A stretch of DNA of 64,000 nt from the NCBI GenBank assembly GCA_028023455.1, contig JAQFVV010001065.1, positions 55,261-119,260 of the forward strand, in the 5' to 3' direction. The position numbers and the translations under genes were made by a program. Below the pieces are notes generated by a model. It was not told the DNA's origin, ran no database searches, and saw only the letters and a list, made by a program, of their open reading frames with translations. Source of the DNA: Epiperipatus broadwayi. Taxonomy: Eukaryota > Onychophora > Udeonychophora > Euonychophora > Peripatidae. Within the stretch, counting starts at the first letter, position 1, and each line of letters opens with the position of its first letter. Shown here one piece after another: positions 10,263-24,091 of this stretch.

Positions 10263-13200
10263 TGAATATATGTCACCCACAGATAATATATGAGGTCCAG
10301 TAATGGACCAGGTTGTAGAGTTATATGCTTTGGTGAATAAAGGTTCAACATCACAACCATGCTATAAACATGGTCTGGAACCATGAAAGGAAACATGGGC
10401 ACATTTTAAATCCACAATCTGTTAACCTGATATGCATAAAAAGTAATCACCTAAAAAAAAGGTCCAATTTATAGGCAACCATAAAAATGTAATAAATAAA
10501 AGAGAAAACAGCATTCAAATATCCCATAGATGGAATATTAAAATTAACTGACTTATATAATATAAATAATCAAGATTGATTATAAATAAAACAACAACAT
10601 TTAGAAACTACAGAGCTATGACTATGGTGCACATTACTGAAAGTGCATTCATCTAAATAGAATAAAGAAAGGGAAAAAACCTGTTATTGTAAAAAAATAC
10701 ACATACATATATATGCAAAAGAATTAAATATATAACAAAGGAGAAATTAATATCTATTTTCATTATAAATCTGGGATGCAAGAAAGGCAACACTTTTTTA
10801 AATAAAAAACAAAATTATTATTATTATTTATATTTCTAGATAGTATTTCTAATCATAATGGTTGCCTATTTAAAATATACTGTGTGAAAGTTGAGTATGC
10901 TTTGGTATACATTTTTCTTAATATATAATGAGAAAATTCAGATTGGGTTCAAATAAATGTGGATTCAAATTTATTTCTGAAGCATTGACAATATTCTATA
11001 TGTTTATTAAACTGCATTTATCAGTGACAATTTAAACAAGTTAAAGAACACAGTAAAAAGATAAGTTCATGGTAAATATAAAAAATGCAGTGAGTTAGTA
11101 GCTAATATTAAAATTGATCATAATTACTCAGAAATGAATAATATATTTGCCTTTCTGGATCATTTTTGAATATTTCAAAGCTATATCAGTCATGAAATTA
11201 GTTGCAATCTTACATTAGGTAAAGTTAGAATAAAAATTTGAAAATATTTAATATAGAAACATATTTAAAAAATGATCAAAATAGATCAATTTATGATATT
11301 TGTTGTAACTGTTTATGGACCTAAATGATGGTCTCTGAAAAAAATGGAAAGACATTGTATTAATGCTTTAAAATGTAATGCTGATGATGATATTGAGAAT
11401 TCCAGGTTTGATAAAGATAACTGGTTTGTTAATCAGGTTAGACTTAACCTTTCAGTGAAGCACAAATGGTATAGTTGAAATAGTCCTATTTGGTCTTATC
11501 TAGAGGCTATCTAATTTATTATTACTCATATAAAGTTTGAGCCAGCAGCATAGAATGTTATCCACTCATGTGTTATAATAATGAAAGTTTTTTTTTTTTT
11601 TTGTAGGCAAAAAAATAATTCATTTTTGAATAATGCTATACATATAATTGCACACTGACTTGACAATACCTAATTGTAAATACAACAATACTAATATGTA
11701 AGTTCATAAATGTGATTTGTGGTGCATAGTTTATGTATACCACTTGGTTTTTCATTTAAGAATAATATTTCATTATGTCAATCTGTAAATAGTTTCCATT
11801 ACCTTTTTGTACAAATTTACCCAAACCATCTACAATTGGGTACTATTTAGAAATTTCATCCTACTTCACATTTGATAAATATTGGTAAATATTTATTTGT
11901 AATTTTATTAGAGGCTTTCACAATAAAAGCAACTCATATTACATTTTTTTTTAGAGTGTGATTAAAAAAATATATCTTTTTTCAGAAAAAATTATACGAA
12001 ATTTCATTAATATAATAATTTTACAGAAAATCTGCTACTTTTCATGGTCTTCAAATATTCACTTAAAAAAAGACATGTCAACGCAATTACCAAAATATTC
12101 TATAATCTAAAAATATATTTACAGGTGTTTTTAATTTTATAGACAATTTTTACATAAATTTTTTCAGTGTTTTTAAGTTACTTCCTTAAAATGGGATCTT
12201 GATTCTTTTATTTTTATTATATTATATAATAGACATAACATAGGTGAATCTTGTTGTATGAGTACCCATTTTATTCAGGTTAATTTAAATGACTTCATTG
12301 TGTCTAGTGGGAATATATATTATAAACATATTATTTATTTTTCATTGTTATTTATTATTAATAAATATTATTTTAGTTAAACAACCAATTTGATTCAGTG
12401 ATCATTTCAATTAGTTATGCAAACCTATTGGCTAATAAAAAAATTTTATATTTATTGGTTATGAAATGATTAATATTATTTAATGGTTATGTATTGATTT
12501 AGATCTTACATTTTAAAATAAATAATTATAATATAGTCGAGGAATCAAACAATTGGATTGCTAAGTGAAAATATTGTTAAATATTTATTTCTTGTAAATT
12601 CAATGTATCATTATTACTTGAACTAAGTACATATTTTATATGATAATAGATTAAGTAATCTAGATGTTTAATAACTGATTAGAAGATCATCATAATTATT
12701 TTACTGGTTATATATGATAGTTATATTGGACAAAATCCATATTTGAGCTAGTTTAATAATTTATAAAGTATAAGTATCTTAATTTATTCAAGCTAAACAA
12801 AGGCAAGTATAATTGGATATTAGTATATTACTTTAAATTATTACTTATTGGATGTGTATTATAATATTTTATTATTTGATTAGAAAGATAATTTTGCATT
12901 ACTACAAAATTAGTAATTGTATGTATTGAAATTGGTATTTGAAATTGTACTAACTAGATCAATTTAGTCTGTTTAGATTTAAAACTTATTGATGCAGTCT
13001 ATGTTTCATTTAGATATTAAGCTTTTAATATCCACCTTTATTTAAAATAGATTATTAATAATACCATGCATATTATAGTTAGTTATCATTTGATGTATTA
13101 TGTTTAGGATTTGTTGATTTGAAGGATAATTTGTTACAATTTGCTATTTGTAAGAGTATTAAATAAGAATCATTCATATATTTTATGTTGTTATGATTTG

Positions 13201-13705
13201 GTGACTGTAATTTATAGGACAATTGAAAATATTAGTTTTTACCTTTTATATTATTATAATTTGGTGCAAGTTGTGAGGTATGTTAGGTAATTTAATCTTG
13301 TATACTTTGTTTTGTTATAGATTTTACATTGTAAACATTTTATTCCATTACAATTTGACACTGTACATTTATGGAGTATTCAGAGAGAATCATATGTGAT
13401 GTAATAGTTATAGATGGGTGTATACAAATCTGTAGTTCATAACAAAAATTCTTATCAAAATCATCATATATAATATTATATTACAATTTCAATGTTGTAA
13501 TTCATGGGATGTATTGAATAACAAGCCTTGCATACCATTTTTGTATCATTATAACTTGGAATTTCTAACTGAAGGCTTGTATTGACTAGTCAGTGGGTTT
13601 TTCACATCTGATCATCATTACCATTTTCATTCCATTACAGTTTGACATCTCAATTCATGAGGCATACTAAAGTCTTCATTTCTATTTCATTTTTATTCAA
13701 CTACA
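10263..13705. other. No gene seen
   Basis: A long, AT-rich, stop-rich interval. The first ~180 bases (10263-10440) are a little GC-richer and may be the upstream continuation of the Penelope-like relic. Beyond that I see only short ATT-type microsatellites (about 10817-10828) and homopolymer runs. Confidence 0.5.
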
Positions 13706-13885
13706 GTATATATAAAAGACATATTTTGTGGGTTCATTGATGTTAAAAAAATTTAAATATTGATATAAAAATATTTAAATATTGATATACCTACATTTCA
13801 ACTTGATCACACAAGTCATCCACTGGGTGATAAAAGGTAGAAAGATGGTTGTAGAGGCGCTACAATCACTGATTTGAAAAAAAAC
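13706..13885 (+). repeat. Dispersed repeat, copy 1 (matches 17737-17885)
   Basis: Shares about 150 bases of direct similarity with 17737-17885, including AGACATATTTTG, ATCACACAAGTCATC and GTTGTAGAGGC(G/A)CTACAATC. This copy carries an extra internal duplication of a TTTAAATATTGATAT segment and ends at a (TA)n tract. Family unknown; it holds no frame. Confidence 0.75.
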
Positions 13886-15270
13886 GTTATATATATATAT
13901 ATAATCATTAAAATCCAGTCAACACTTAGACAATTTCAGTATCAATAACAATGAACAATTTCAAACTGGTGTCAATGCGAAACCACACATTAGATGTAAA
14001 TTATTATCATAATAATTTATCTTAAATACTATTCAGTTGCATGTTTTCAAGTCAATAATCATTCATTTTAAAGATTTCTGAAAATTTTTCTTCTATTCTT
14101 ACATGTTAAAGTATGTAACTTTTTTTAATATTATTCACCTAAACTGAAGTCTTTACAGGTTGCAATTAAAACATTAAAAATATCATCTATCACATTCTTT
14201 CAATTGGAAATGTAACACAATCATAATTATAATGGGAATTTAAACAAGTTCAATTAAAAAACTTCTAGTCATGAATATTTAATTAATTACCATTTAAATA
14301 TGTAATAACACTAATGTTATTTACCAACAGTTTTTATTCTTTCCCAATCTACTTAGTCATGATATCAAATTTAATAAATGAAAACATATGTCTAACAATA
14401 AATACTTTTTGATCAAGTTCTGACATTCGGAACATCAAAATATTTTAATTGAGGTTGTAAATAAATACTTATGTGTTTTATGAAACAACTGTAAACTGTT
14501 CTAATTTTCTATAGTAAACAAAAGAACAATTTATAGTAAGCTTCATGAAACAATTATTAAGTTGCAATATGTGATTTATAAAGAAGGAGAAACAATAACT
14601 TTATCTTCTTGATTTCTACATTTATAGTATGTTCATGAATTTTTTTTTGTTTCAGTTAAAAAAATAATATACAGTATGATTGCAAGGTTTCTGATCACAT
14701 CTATAAAGATTTTGTTTTAACTTTGTTTACTAGTTATTCATGTTTTAATAACATAATTTCTACAATATATATGTGATATCGTCTAGGAGAATTTATTTTA
14801 TGATACAACTAAGGTTTAAAATGAACATTTAAAATAAATAAAACAACTAAAAATAAATTTAAAATGATTTAGTTCATATTGGACCATTTGAGTCATATTT
14901 TTCAATGGCTACAACATTTTTTTGTAATTTAATTGGTGTGGCTGGTATCTACCCCAAATTCAGTTATGATAATATTCATTATTGATTTGTATTACTGCAT
15001 GGAAGATTACCTGTGCACATTATTTGTTCTCAGTGTCAAAGGCTTTGCACATTTTATGCATTCATTTTTATTTGAATACAAAAAAAGGAATAAAATAGTC
15101 ATGATTAGATAGAAGTGACCCCTGACATAAAAGTCATAGGATTGAAGGTGGATCGAAAAAAAAAGAATAAAAAAATTGGCAGCATTTACAAATAATAATT
15201 GGATGGCTAGTTATATTTTATTATCAAAAAAACCATAACCCTATTTAAAACCTGAAATAATTTTCAAATG
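13886..15270. other. No gene seen
   Basis: AT-rich, stop-rich sequence with no repeat I could match. Confidence 0.5.
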
Positions 15271-15340
15271 TTACTAGGCCCAGATTCGAACCTAACCTTG
15301 TGAGAATGATAGATGATGCACAAACAACTTTATAGAAAGA
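15271..15340 (-). repeat. tRNA-derived SINE fragment
   Basis: The minus strand contains AGGTTCGAATCTGGGCC, a near-perfect B box and T-arm, preceded by ATCATCTATCATTCTCACA. The A box is not clear, so this looks like a 5'-eroded tRNA-derived repeat and not a tRNA gene. Confidence 0.4.
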
Positions 15341-16779
15341 TTTTTACATTTAATTCTATTTTAATAAAAGTATAGATTTTTTTAGTTGTTTTTTTCCTCT
15401 ATCATTTATTTTGAAAATATAAATTGATATTCACAAAAAGAATGTCAAATGATGTTATTTATCATCATTAGTTCGATCAAAAGTTAAACTTTTTTTATGT
15501 GTGATTTATAATTGTAAAATATTTTTAAAATTTTTTTGTTTAGTTATTAATATAACAAAAAAAAGGATGCAAGTTTATTTATAATATTCATTTTTTGATC
15601 TTGGAAAATGTAATTCTTTAAATATATATATATATACTAAATTACATCAAACTACGATTTTATTTTTTTTCTAATTATGTAAATAACACTTATTAAATTA
15701 CACTTACTTGTGAAACTGCTTGTCTGGTAAACATATTTGTTTCAGAATAAGTTAAATTTTATATTTTATAACAAAATGAAAAAATTATTTAAATTTACTG
15801 AGAAGTTAAAAAAAATAAAAATAAAATGTATTTCTTTATTTTTAAAAAAAAAAAAAAAGATTTTTTTTAAAAAATTAATTTTATATTTAATTTATTATAA
15901 ATGTGCATTTTTAAAATTTTATGATTTTTTTTGATAATAAATTAAAAACATTTAATGTTTAAAATAATATTATTTATCATCTTTGTAAAAAATTTCAATC
16001 AGAATTTAACAATCTTAATTAATAGCATTTTCAAAAAAATAAAAAATGAAACAGATAATTTATGTGCACCAGACATAATGACTCTTAAAGATTTAAAGGC
16101 AATCTGAAAACGTCATTATTACAACTAATTAAATTAATTAATATGTTGATTCCATGATTACTTTTTAACTAAAACTTTCAGTTCTCACTACTTCAGTGAA
16201 ATCAATTTGATAATGAAAATAGCAGTAAAAAATTATAATAAGAACCACAATGGCTAAACATTAAAAAGTAAAGATAATACAAAAGAAATTATGGCCTGAA
16301 CACCCATAGGAGTATGTCATTTGAGCCTTCTGTGTTAATAGTCACAAAATGGCCAATTTCAGATCTAAAAGTTCTTGGATTGATTACCAGCTGAGTAAAG
16401 TAAAAAAAAAATAAAAATGAAATCAGTCAATTGAATAAAATTAAAATTATTGTGATCAATCCCCTGCCTGCTTAGATAACCAAAATATCACATGATCTTC
16501 CAAGTAACTTCCATAGGATTAAATAATAATATTGCAAATTGCATTTTTATTTTTATTGTCACTGTATCACCATAAATTTGACAACTTCACATTAACATAA
16601 AAACTTTATCATTAGGTTAATAATAGGTGGATATTCATTTGCTCACCAATTACTATATGGTTAGCTAGATTAACTATTAAATCCAAAAAGTAAGATGAGA
16701 CTGATTGAATGTGACATTTGGAAACAAAGTGTAGCAAAATTTGACAATCAAAGGTTCTTTTGTAAATAAAGATTTTATT
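15341..16779. other. No gene seen
   Basis: Extremely AT-rich. The open frame at 15737-15934 is mostly Lys, Phe and Leu from poly-A and poly-T runs and is not a gene. Confidence 0.55.
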
Positions 16780-16838
16780 GAGGGATTTGAACTTAAACTT
16801 TCAAGAACCTTTCAAACATTCACTCTATCTATCCCTCT
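16780..16838 (-). repeat. tRNA-derived SINE relic
   Basis: The minus strand reads GATAGAGTGAATGTTTGAAA, GGTTCTTGAAAG and AAGTTCAAATCCC. This matches the repeat at 47348-47412 over its length and includes a good B box (GTTCAAATCCC). It belongs to the same tRNA-derived family. Confidence 0.5.
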
Positions 16839-17238
16839 TAATTATATTTAGTTTAGATATATATACTATACTTGTATGAAATATTAAATAAAGATTTTGT
16901 AGAATTGAAAAACAATACATTGGAAGAATAAAATTATTTTTGTTGAAAAATAAATAAAAATTACTTTTTGAGAGAATTATTGACAAAAATGATCATTTAT
17001 TTAGGAATAAAAAAAAAGTTATTTTAAAAAATGTTAGAATAAGCCATAAAAAAATACAAGAAATAAAAACAAAATTGGCTTTTACTCCAAAAAGAGACTG
17101 CTATAAATGTTTAAAGAATACAGCAATGAATAAGAGAACTTGTACCTTTCAGTTTCTTTTACATTATCATCATCATTGCCACTTGTAAATAAAATAGCTA
17201 TTCCAATATTATGGTGAAACGTGAGCAAATTTATAATC

Positions 17239-17404
17239 TAGCAAATACTATTTTTAACTTCTCCAGAGAGTTATATATGGATTGTTATTAAAATAATGAA
17301 TAAAAATGAGGAGATAATAAGCATTTATTATTATAATAACAATCCATATAAACATTTAATTCAACATATACAACTCTCTGGAAAAGTTAAAACTATTATT
17401 TGCA
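17239..17404. mobile_element. Foldback (MITE-like) element
   Basis: The left arm (about 17239-17303: GCAAATACTATTTTTAACTT, then CTCCAGAGAGTTATATATGG) is the inverted complement of the right arm (about 17326-17404), with a small insertion in the right arm. A partial copy of the inner arm, with ATTATTATAATAACAATCCA, recurs at about 17625-17700. There is no coding capacity. Its superfamily is not clear because no clean target duplication is visible. Confidence 0.6.
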
Positions 17405-17736
17405 GAATATTAGATAGATACTAATCTGTCACATTCTCACACCTTCAAAAATAGCTTTCTGGGTTTAAACCCATATAAGAACTTAGGTTTGAAGTAAAAG
17501 AGGACTTCTTTTATCTCTAACAAAAGTGCTATTATAGGCTTATAACAAAAACGTGTTTAGCCTCAGAAATTGTTAATTAGTAGTAATTGATAATTTCTTA
17601 GTAACATCAAAAGTTAAAGTTTATTTCTATTTAATGGATATTATCTTCTCATTTCTATGCATTATTATAATAACAATCCATAAAAACATTTAACAATTAT
17701 ATATGTTGATATGAAAATTTTCATTGGTTGCATTTA

Positions 17737-17885
17737 TAAAAGACATATTTTGCAGGTTCATCTGTTCTAAAAATTTAAATATTTATATACCGACATTTCA
17801 ATGTTATCACACAAGTCATCTACTGGGTGATAAAAGTTAGAAAGACAGTTGTAGAGGCACTACAATCACTGATTTAAAAAAAATG
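17737..17885 (+). repeat. Dispersed repeat, copy 2 (matches 13706-13885)
   Basis: Second copy of the family at 13706, in the same orientation. It contains AAAAGACATATTTTGCAGG and GTTGTAGAGGCACTACAATC. It begins about 30 bases after the partial foldback copy that ends near 17705. Confidence 0.75.
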
Positions 17886-18076
17886 TTAAAGTTCCACTAA
17901 TAGAAAAAATGTTAAATTAAGAATGTTTTTTTTTAAAAAAAACCTTTCCAAATAGGAGGAGTTTTGCATGTATCATCTCACTTATTGATACAATCTGACC
18001 TTTTAAGTATCTCAATGGCTTCTCTGATTATGCACTGATAGAGATTATCACATCTGGATATGATCCTGGTATTTAT

Positions 18077-18081
<5 letters not shown>

Positions 18082-18145
<64 letters not shown>

Positions 18146-18355
18146 TACAAACCATTATACAATTACAAATATCCAATACGCCCTCTGTTTAAAGATCTAT
18201 ATCTCAATAATAGCAAACCTTAAAATGATATCATTTTAAGGTTTGCTATTATTGAATATAGATCTTTAAACAGAGGGGCGTTACTAGATATTTGTAATTA
18301 TATAATGATTTGTATATTTTCTATAATTATTTCAGTTAGTGTTAACAGTAACTTT

Positions 18356-18427
<72 letters not shown>
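18082..18427. mobile_element. Foldback element flanked on both sides by long (TA)n
   Basis: Two arms of about 90 bases (18141-18229 and 18230-18319) are near-perfect inverted repeats meeting at the centre AAAATGATATCATTTT, with no spacer. A (TA)n tract precedes it (18082-18141), and another follows at 18358-18427 after about 40 bases of unique sequence. It has no coding capacity. A transcript would fold into one long hairpin. Confidence 0.85.
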
Positions 18428-18430
<3 letters not shown>

Positions 18431-20639
18431 AACCTAGTGTTATTGACACTTGGTTTATTTAGAATTATTTCCACAGGAAAATAATGCAATCCTTTTCTAG
18501 GAAATAAAAAGTAAAATAATAATAATATTAAGTGATTAATAAAGTATGCTATTTACTCACTGTAATGTGTCTTAAGCAAATAACTAAAAAATTTGGTAAT
18601 CCAAATTTCATTTTGAAGAAGAGCATGAATAATTTAATTAAAATATTAACAATAAGAGCAATTTAATATAGTATAAAAGCACATATTATAAACAGTAATT
18701 GATTTTGGATGGGTAGAGGGAGAGTAGATGAGTATCTTATCATAACGCACAATAACTTCTGGTAATTTTTAAATTATTTTAGATAATAATGTATACAGAA
18801 TTATACATCACTAATAAACATTGTTAATTGAATGTATTTATTATTTTTCATTATTTGTCAAATTACTTTGTAATTTATTTAAATCATACTGAAAAATATA
18901 TGACTGTAATAAGTTTTTTTTCCTTTCTTTTATTTATGGTATAATTAAATGATTATTTTTCTGTAAGAGGTTGCTAAAAGAAGACCGCCAAATTTTGAAG
19001 AAAGTTTAGTCTGACATTAGTTTTACAAGGAGGAAGCAGTACTGAAATTCGGTAACAAATTTTTTATTATTTTTTATTGCAGAAATAAATATAAGTCCAG
19101 TAAATTTTTAATCATATCATGCTTGGCTAATCCTATTTGATAAGATATTCTGTTTTCTGTTGCCATCTACCTATTTTAAAGCTTTTTATACGCAAAAATG
19201 TACTATCTTATGCTAAAGTTCAGAATGACCGTATTGACTACAGCAATCACGGAAAATTTCATTATGTTTAAAATAAGTAATATAAGTAATTTCCAGAAAA
19301 TAATCAATTATTTGTTAACTTTACCTTATTTAATTATCTTTTCGTGGTATAAAAGAAAAATTATAATTAAAAAGACATATTAGAAAAGCCAAGGAAAGTT
19401 AACTAGAAAATTTCGCGCTCTTTCTAAAAGAAATTGTCTGCTTTTGAAAATAATGTAAGTTCCCCACGTTAAAATATGTTTTATTCACTGAAAATTATTT
19501 AAAAATAATATTAATAATCAAGGATATTTACTTATGCACCTGTATATTTTTTAAAAAGAAAATATAAATTTTCTCAAGGCAAATATTGGAAAATTTGTAT
19601 GTGTGCATTTTACGGAGAATTCATTATTGAAGAAAAATTATAATTCCTAGAGTAGGAATAAAAACTACAAACATTATTGACTTAATTATAACCATAATAT
19701 AATATGTTATAATATACATCAATTTGAGTCGTTAAAAACTTCATATCCAATTAAGTCAGCTGCAGTCCTTATAATAATAGTATTTTGGAAAATTCGCACA
19801 TTATTTTATTCATAAGCCAGCTAGCTAAAAATGATACGTATCGCCAATAGTAAAAAGAAAAGAATTGTATATGTGATCATCTATCGTCAAATATTCGTCA
19901 TGTTAAAATATGTATTGTTTTCTTGGATCCCAAAATTATATCAGTTAATTCAAGGAAGAGTTAACATCCAACGCTGCTATGTTTTTCTTTGCCTAATTTA
20001 TTAATTGCACCAGAATGGAGGCAACTTTTATATAAATGAAATAATAAAATGTGTTTCTTATTTTAAATTTGCTTCGCGAACTACGAATGGATCAAGTTCT
20101 TCATCTAGATAAATTGCCCAACAGAAAAACATTTTTCCAGTGAGATAATAAGCACTTGTTAAGTAATGATTTTTTTTTACTAATTTGTAAAATTATGTGT
20201 ATTTTTTTTTTTATATCTACAGGTTAAAGGCTGTATAGTCAAGTAATATTTAAATGACCTTGTAATCATAAAGGTATGTTTTTCATGTAATTATTCTAGG
20301 TTAAATTTATATTTGAAATGGAAAATTTTTTTTTATAAAATGTGTTTACTTATGATATGCAATTATGGGTATAAATTTATATGTTAGATGCATAAAAGAA
20401 GAAAATTCAGATATTTTATGGGAAAAATATCTATTTAAAATTAAAAAAAAAAAATAAAGAAGAGAGATATAAAAGATATTATTTATAAATGGTTGGAAAC
20501 AAATTTATACTGTGTTAATTGCAGAACTTATTCCCAATTATTCTTTATTAACGCATTCACTTAATTTAGTTCAAGATACTAGACTACCAATTACTTGTTG
20601 AATGTTTATTTGGCAAAGGTGAAAATTATTATGGTTTAT
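18428..20639. other. No gene seen
   Basis: AT-rich with short open frames only. The 61-codon frame at 19198-19383 has no recognisable domain and an Ile/Lys/Phe-biased composition typical of chance frames in this DNA. Confidence 0.45.
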
Positions 20640-21270
20640 TCTGTGTTATCCATTGATTTCAGACGTTGATCTAAGTATACCCTGGAACATAAATTTAGTG
20701 TAATTAGTGTATTTGCTGGTCTTGCCCCGATATAGCATTGGTCTATGCTTAAGATTCGCATAAGTAATAATTGTAATGTCTTTATTTTGTGGGATGGAAA
20801 ATGATCTCCCCAAAAGCTTTATTTTTCATGAGGGGAATAGATAAATCTAGTATTTGGGTAGGTTTATAACCCAAGTGATCGCTTCTCAGAGTTAGGACGA
20901 TCAGTAATTTATATCGTATTTAGTGTATTTCATTCGTTAAAATCCCAGGAGAGGATTATATTTGGTGTGTGTTCCTATTATGCCCAAGTAAGAAGCAAGG
21001 ACCCACCAAACTATTTTAATATAGTAGTTAACTCTACAGACCTTCAGTGTTATTCCGTATTCCTCATGAGAAAATAGAGATAATTCCACCATGGAAGGTG
21101 TTGAATATTGTGTTTTGTTTAGAAAGTTATGGCAAGATAATGGGTATATTGGGGGTTAATTCCTCATGATCCATTTAGTATAAATAGCGTGCTAGTATAT
21201 ATAATCAATGTCTGGATTGTGCGGCGGAATAGTGCTGGTAATTCACACGTAAGTCAATGGAGAGAATAAG
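20640..21270 (+). other. GC-richer block, possibly decayed coding DNA
   Basis: This block is less AT-rich than its surroundings and shows short coding-like stretches in alternating plus frames, for example RIPHEKIEIIPPWKVLNIVF near 21060 and CSYYAQVRSKDPPNYFN near 20970, each broken by stops. I could not assign it to a family. It may be an old retroelement or gene relic. Confidence 0.25.
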
Positions 21271-22895
21271 TTTAAAATTGCGTGATTTAAAAATTTTATT
21301 TGCCAATGGAGGATTCAAATACTAGGTTTAATTCGGGTTAATGATTAAGTAGCACTCACAATATAACTTATACTGAGGAATACAATGTGTATAACAACTT
21401 CAGTTATTATTAAGGTAAATATTAAAAATAATAAGTGTAACTTCTGATAAATAACCCATAAATTATAATAAGTTATCTAAATAAAAATATAATTAAAGAT
21501 ATGATAAAAAATGTTTGTTTGAGATAGATTTTTTTATTTTAAAACAAATAGTTAGTTAATAAAGTTAGGTTATAAGATACTAAACGGATGAGTTAATGTA
21601 TCGATAAAATATTTATTTTGTTATATTCAATTTGAAAATGTAAAAAGAAGATGAAGAAGTAGTTCGAATCCAGGTCTAAAAGTATAGACGAATTAATGTT
21701 AGTTATATTTTGTTTTATCCATATGGGATCGAATAAATTGTATATGTTTGTTTATTATGTTAATCATAAAGGATAGTTTTGTTAAACTGTAATAATAAAT
21801 TATAATCTTGTTAAAATTTAATAATAAATTATAGTCTTGTTACAAGTTGTTTTGAGTCATTTTTCTTGTGGTAAATAAAAGTGTATTTGATAATATTGAA
21901 TATGTTCTTGAGTAAAATCATTTTGAAATCTTAAATTCAATAAGATAGGATCGTAAGAGATCAGAATATTTCAGATATTTTAATTTAATAAAAAATTATT
22001 TGTGGAATTGGAAATTCGAAGAATTTTATTTTATGTGGTGAAAATCACTTTATTAAACTCAGTTTGGTTGATTGTTTCGTAATTTAAGTGAAGTGTCTAA
22101 GTAATAAATCTTAGTTAAATTATTGTGTTGTCATGGAGGATGGAAGGAAAAAGCCCCTTGTCTTTTCATCATTCGACTGAGATTCTGGATTAAAAGGGGT
22201 GTATTATTCAAAATTATGCTTGTCTTGAATATAGTTATCATCTCGATAAACATTATAATAGTTGATATATGGATGAAGACACATGGAATTTAAATAAGGT
22301 AAATGTTTCCTATAGGAAGAATGTCAGTCATATCGAAACACAATACTGTGACATTTTCTTTAAAAATAACAGAGACCCTGAGATTAGTGTCATTATTATA
22401 GTGTCTTAAATTAAGAATTGATTCATTATGATCAATATTACAAGCGTGATGTTAAGGTTGAATTATTGTATAATAAAAGAATATTGAGATCATATTGGAA
22501 ATTAATGAATGTTTTATTTTAGTCAGTAATACTAACAATGAATGAAATCATCATCATCATTGTCGAATAGTGCAAGTACTTACAGCTCAGAGAATGTGTT
22601 TTGGATAGAGAAAGAATGTTAGTTATTCTAAATTTTCTTTTTAAATTTATTTTATTAATGATAATTTTCTTTTATTCTATCTCTGTCTGAACTGTATATC
22701 GCTGTAGCTGAATTATTATAACTAACCAAACGTCCAGCTATATTAGGTAATAAATATAAGGGTTTGCTACCCGTCCTAATCGGAAGCGATTAGGCTTTCC
22801 GAATCATTCTCTTTAATAGGATTAGGATTTCCGAATTCTCTTTCATAGAAGTGAAGTCGTCGTCTCCTTTACTAGGTTAGAATATATATATATAT
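21271..22895. other. No gene; one perfect hairpin
   Basis: AT-rich. At 22775-22794 CCTAATCG-GAAG-CGATTAGG forms a perfect 8-base stem with a four-base loop, followed by a related CTTTCCGAATC / ATTTCCGAATT pair. This sits about 100 bases left of the Gypsy LTR. Confidence 0.4.
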
Positions 22896-23090
22896 TATAA
22901 CAGTAGCTGGGTTTGAATACAGTTACTAAAGAAAGTAAAAGGCACTAATGATTACAAAAGAGTGTTTATTGCAGTTGTTATTATGGATTGAATTAATAGA
23001 TGTGGGAAAATTTATAGATATATATTCAAACCCTGTTACAAAAGAGTATGAGTGAAATACATTAACCATTTAAAGGCATAAACATATACA
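22896..23090 (+). repeat. 5' LTR of a degraded Gypsy element
   Basis: About 190 bases match 27305-27495 in the same orientation at roughly 85-90 percent by eye, sharing CAGTTACTAAA, TTATGGATTGAATTAATA and GAGTGAAATACATTAACCAT. It begins about AACAG and may end in ACA near 23090. The matching 3' copy follows a polypurine-like tract and Gypsy integrase, which supports calling it an LTR. I could not see a convincing tRNA primer-binding site to its right. Confidence 0.65.
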
Positions 23091-23107
23091 AATATATTTA
23101 TTACATG

Positions 23108-24075
23108 TGTTTTTGAGATGTTGTGTAGAATTAGTTACTAACAGATAGATTTGTATGTAAAGATGAAGAGGACTGGTTATGCACAGAGTTGTATTTTATA
23201 TTTTGTTTTATATATATTTTGTTGTTTATTATCATAAGTTATAGTTAGTAGTGCAGTTTTTTTAATGAAAGCAAATTAAAATATAAGGCTGGAGAGAATA
23301 ATAAAAGGGTGTTGCAAGTTGTGTCATGGGTGATTTCTGTTAATGACAACTGGACATTTAGTATTTTAGGATAATAGAAACCTGATCATGTTAAAAGCAT
23401 TCCTGAGATAATGGTCATCAATGTATGGATAGCAAAAAGTGAGGTGAAAGAGAGATAAAAGAAAAAAACTATATTATTTTTTTGATTTTGGAGTGATTCA
23501 GAAAAGTGACCATTATAGAGAAAGAATTGTGAAAAGTAAATTCTAATAAAGTGATTTATTAATTAATAAAAATTAATAAGAGTGGATTCCATTGAAATGC
23601 TGAGGTAAAAGAATCATGTGGATTCGTTAAACCGGTCCAGTGTACAGCTGTTTTGTGACCTGCCTGCTATGATGACTTTTATCTGTGGAGATTTTAACCA
23701 TCTATTACAAGCAAGTGAAGTGGTTGTGGAACTTTTGTGCCCTCAATTTTATAATCACCTACTTAACCTCTAGGATGGATTATCATATGTGAAAATGTTA
23801 TGGAAACTTTTGTCATCTTTTAGACCAACCATTTCTCACTGGGATAATCACCATTGTAATATTGTAAGCTTACAGATTGTCTGTCTTGAACAAAGCAAAC
23901 ATTCGCTTTCAAAGGAGATAACTTCTATATATATTAAACATATAAAAATAAATTAAGAAATATGCACTTTGTCCCAACTTAAAGAAAGGAATTATAGAAA
24001 TATATTAAATCATTTAATAAATACAACTCTGATGTATAGTTGTACTCTTTCATGAAGTGTAATGGGTATACTGTT
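23108..24075 (+). repeat. Dispersed repeat unit R1, copy 1
   Basis: About 970 bases align with 30068-31038 in the same orientation, with small indels. Shared landmarks include AACAGATAGATTTGTATGT, ATATAAGGCTGGAGAGA and ATGCACTTTGTCCCAACTTA. It contains no long open frame. Here it lies inside the Gypsy LTR pair, so it is either the element's leader or an insertion. The second copy has no LTR beside it. Confidence 0.8.
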
Positions 24076-24091
24076 ATTCTCTATATGTATC

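Noticed and set aside
15737-15934. 65-codon Lys/Phe-rich plus frame
   Set aside because: Made of poly-A and poly-T runs.
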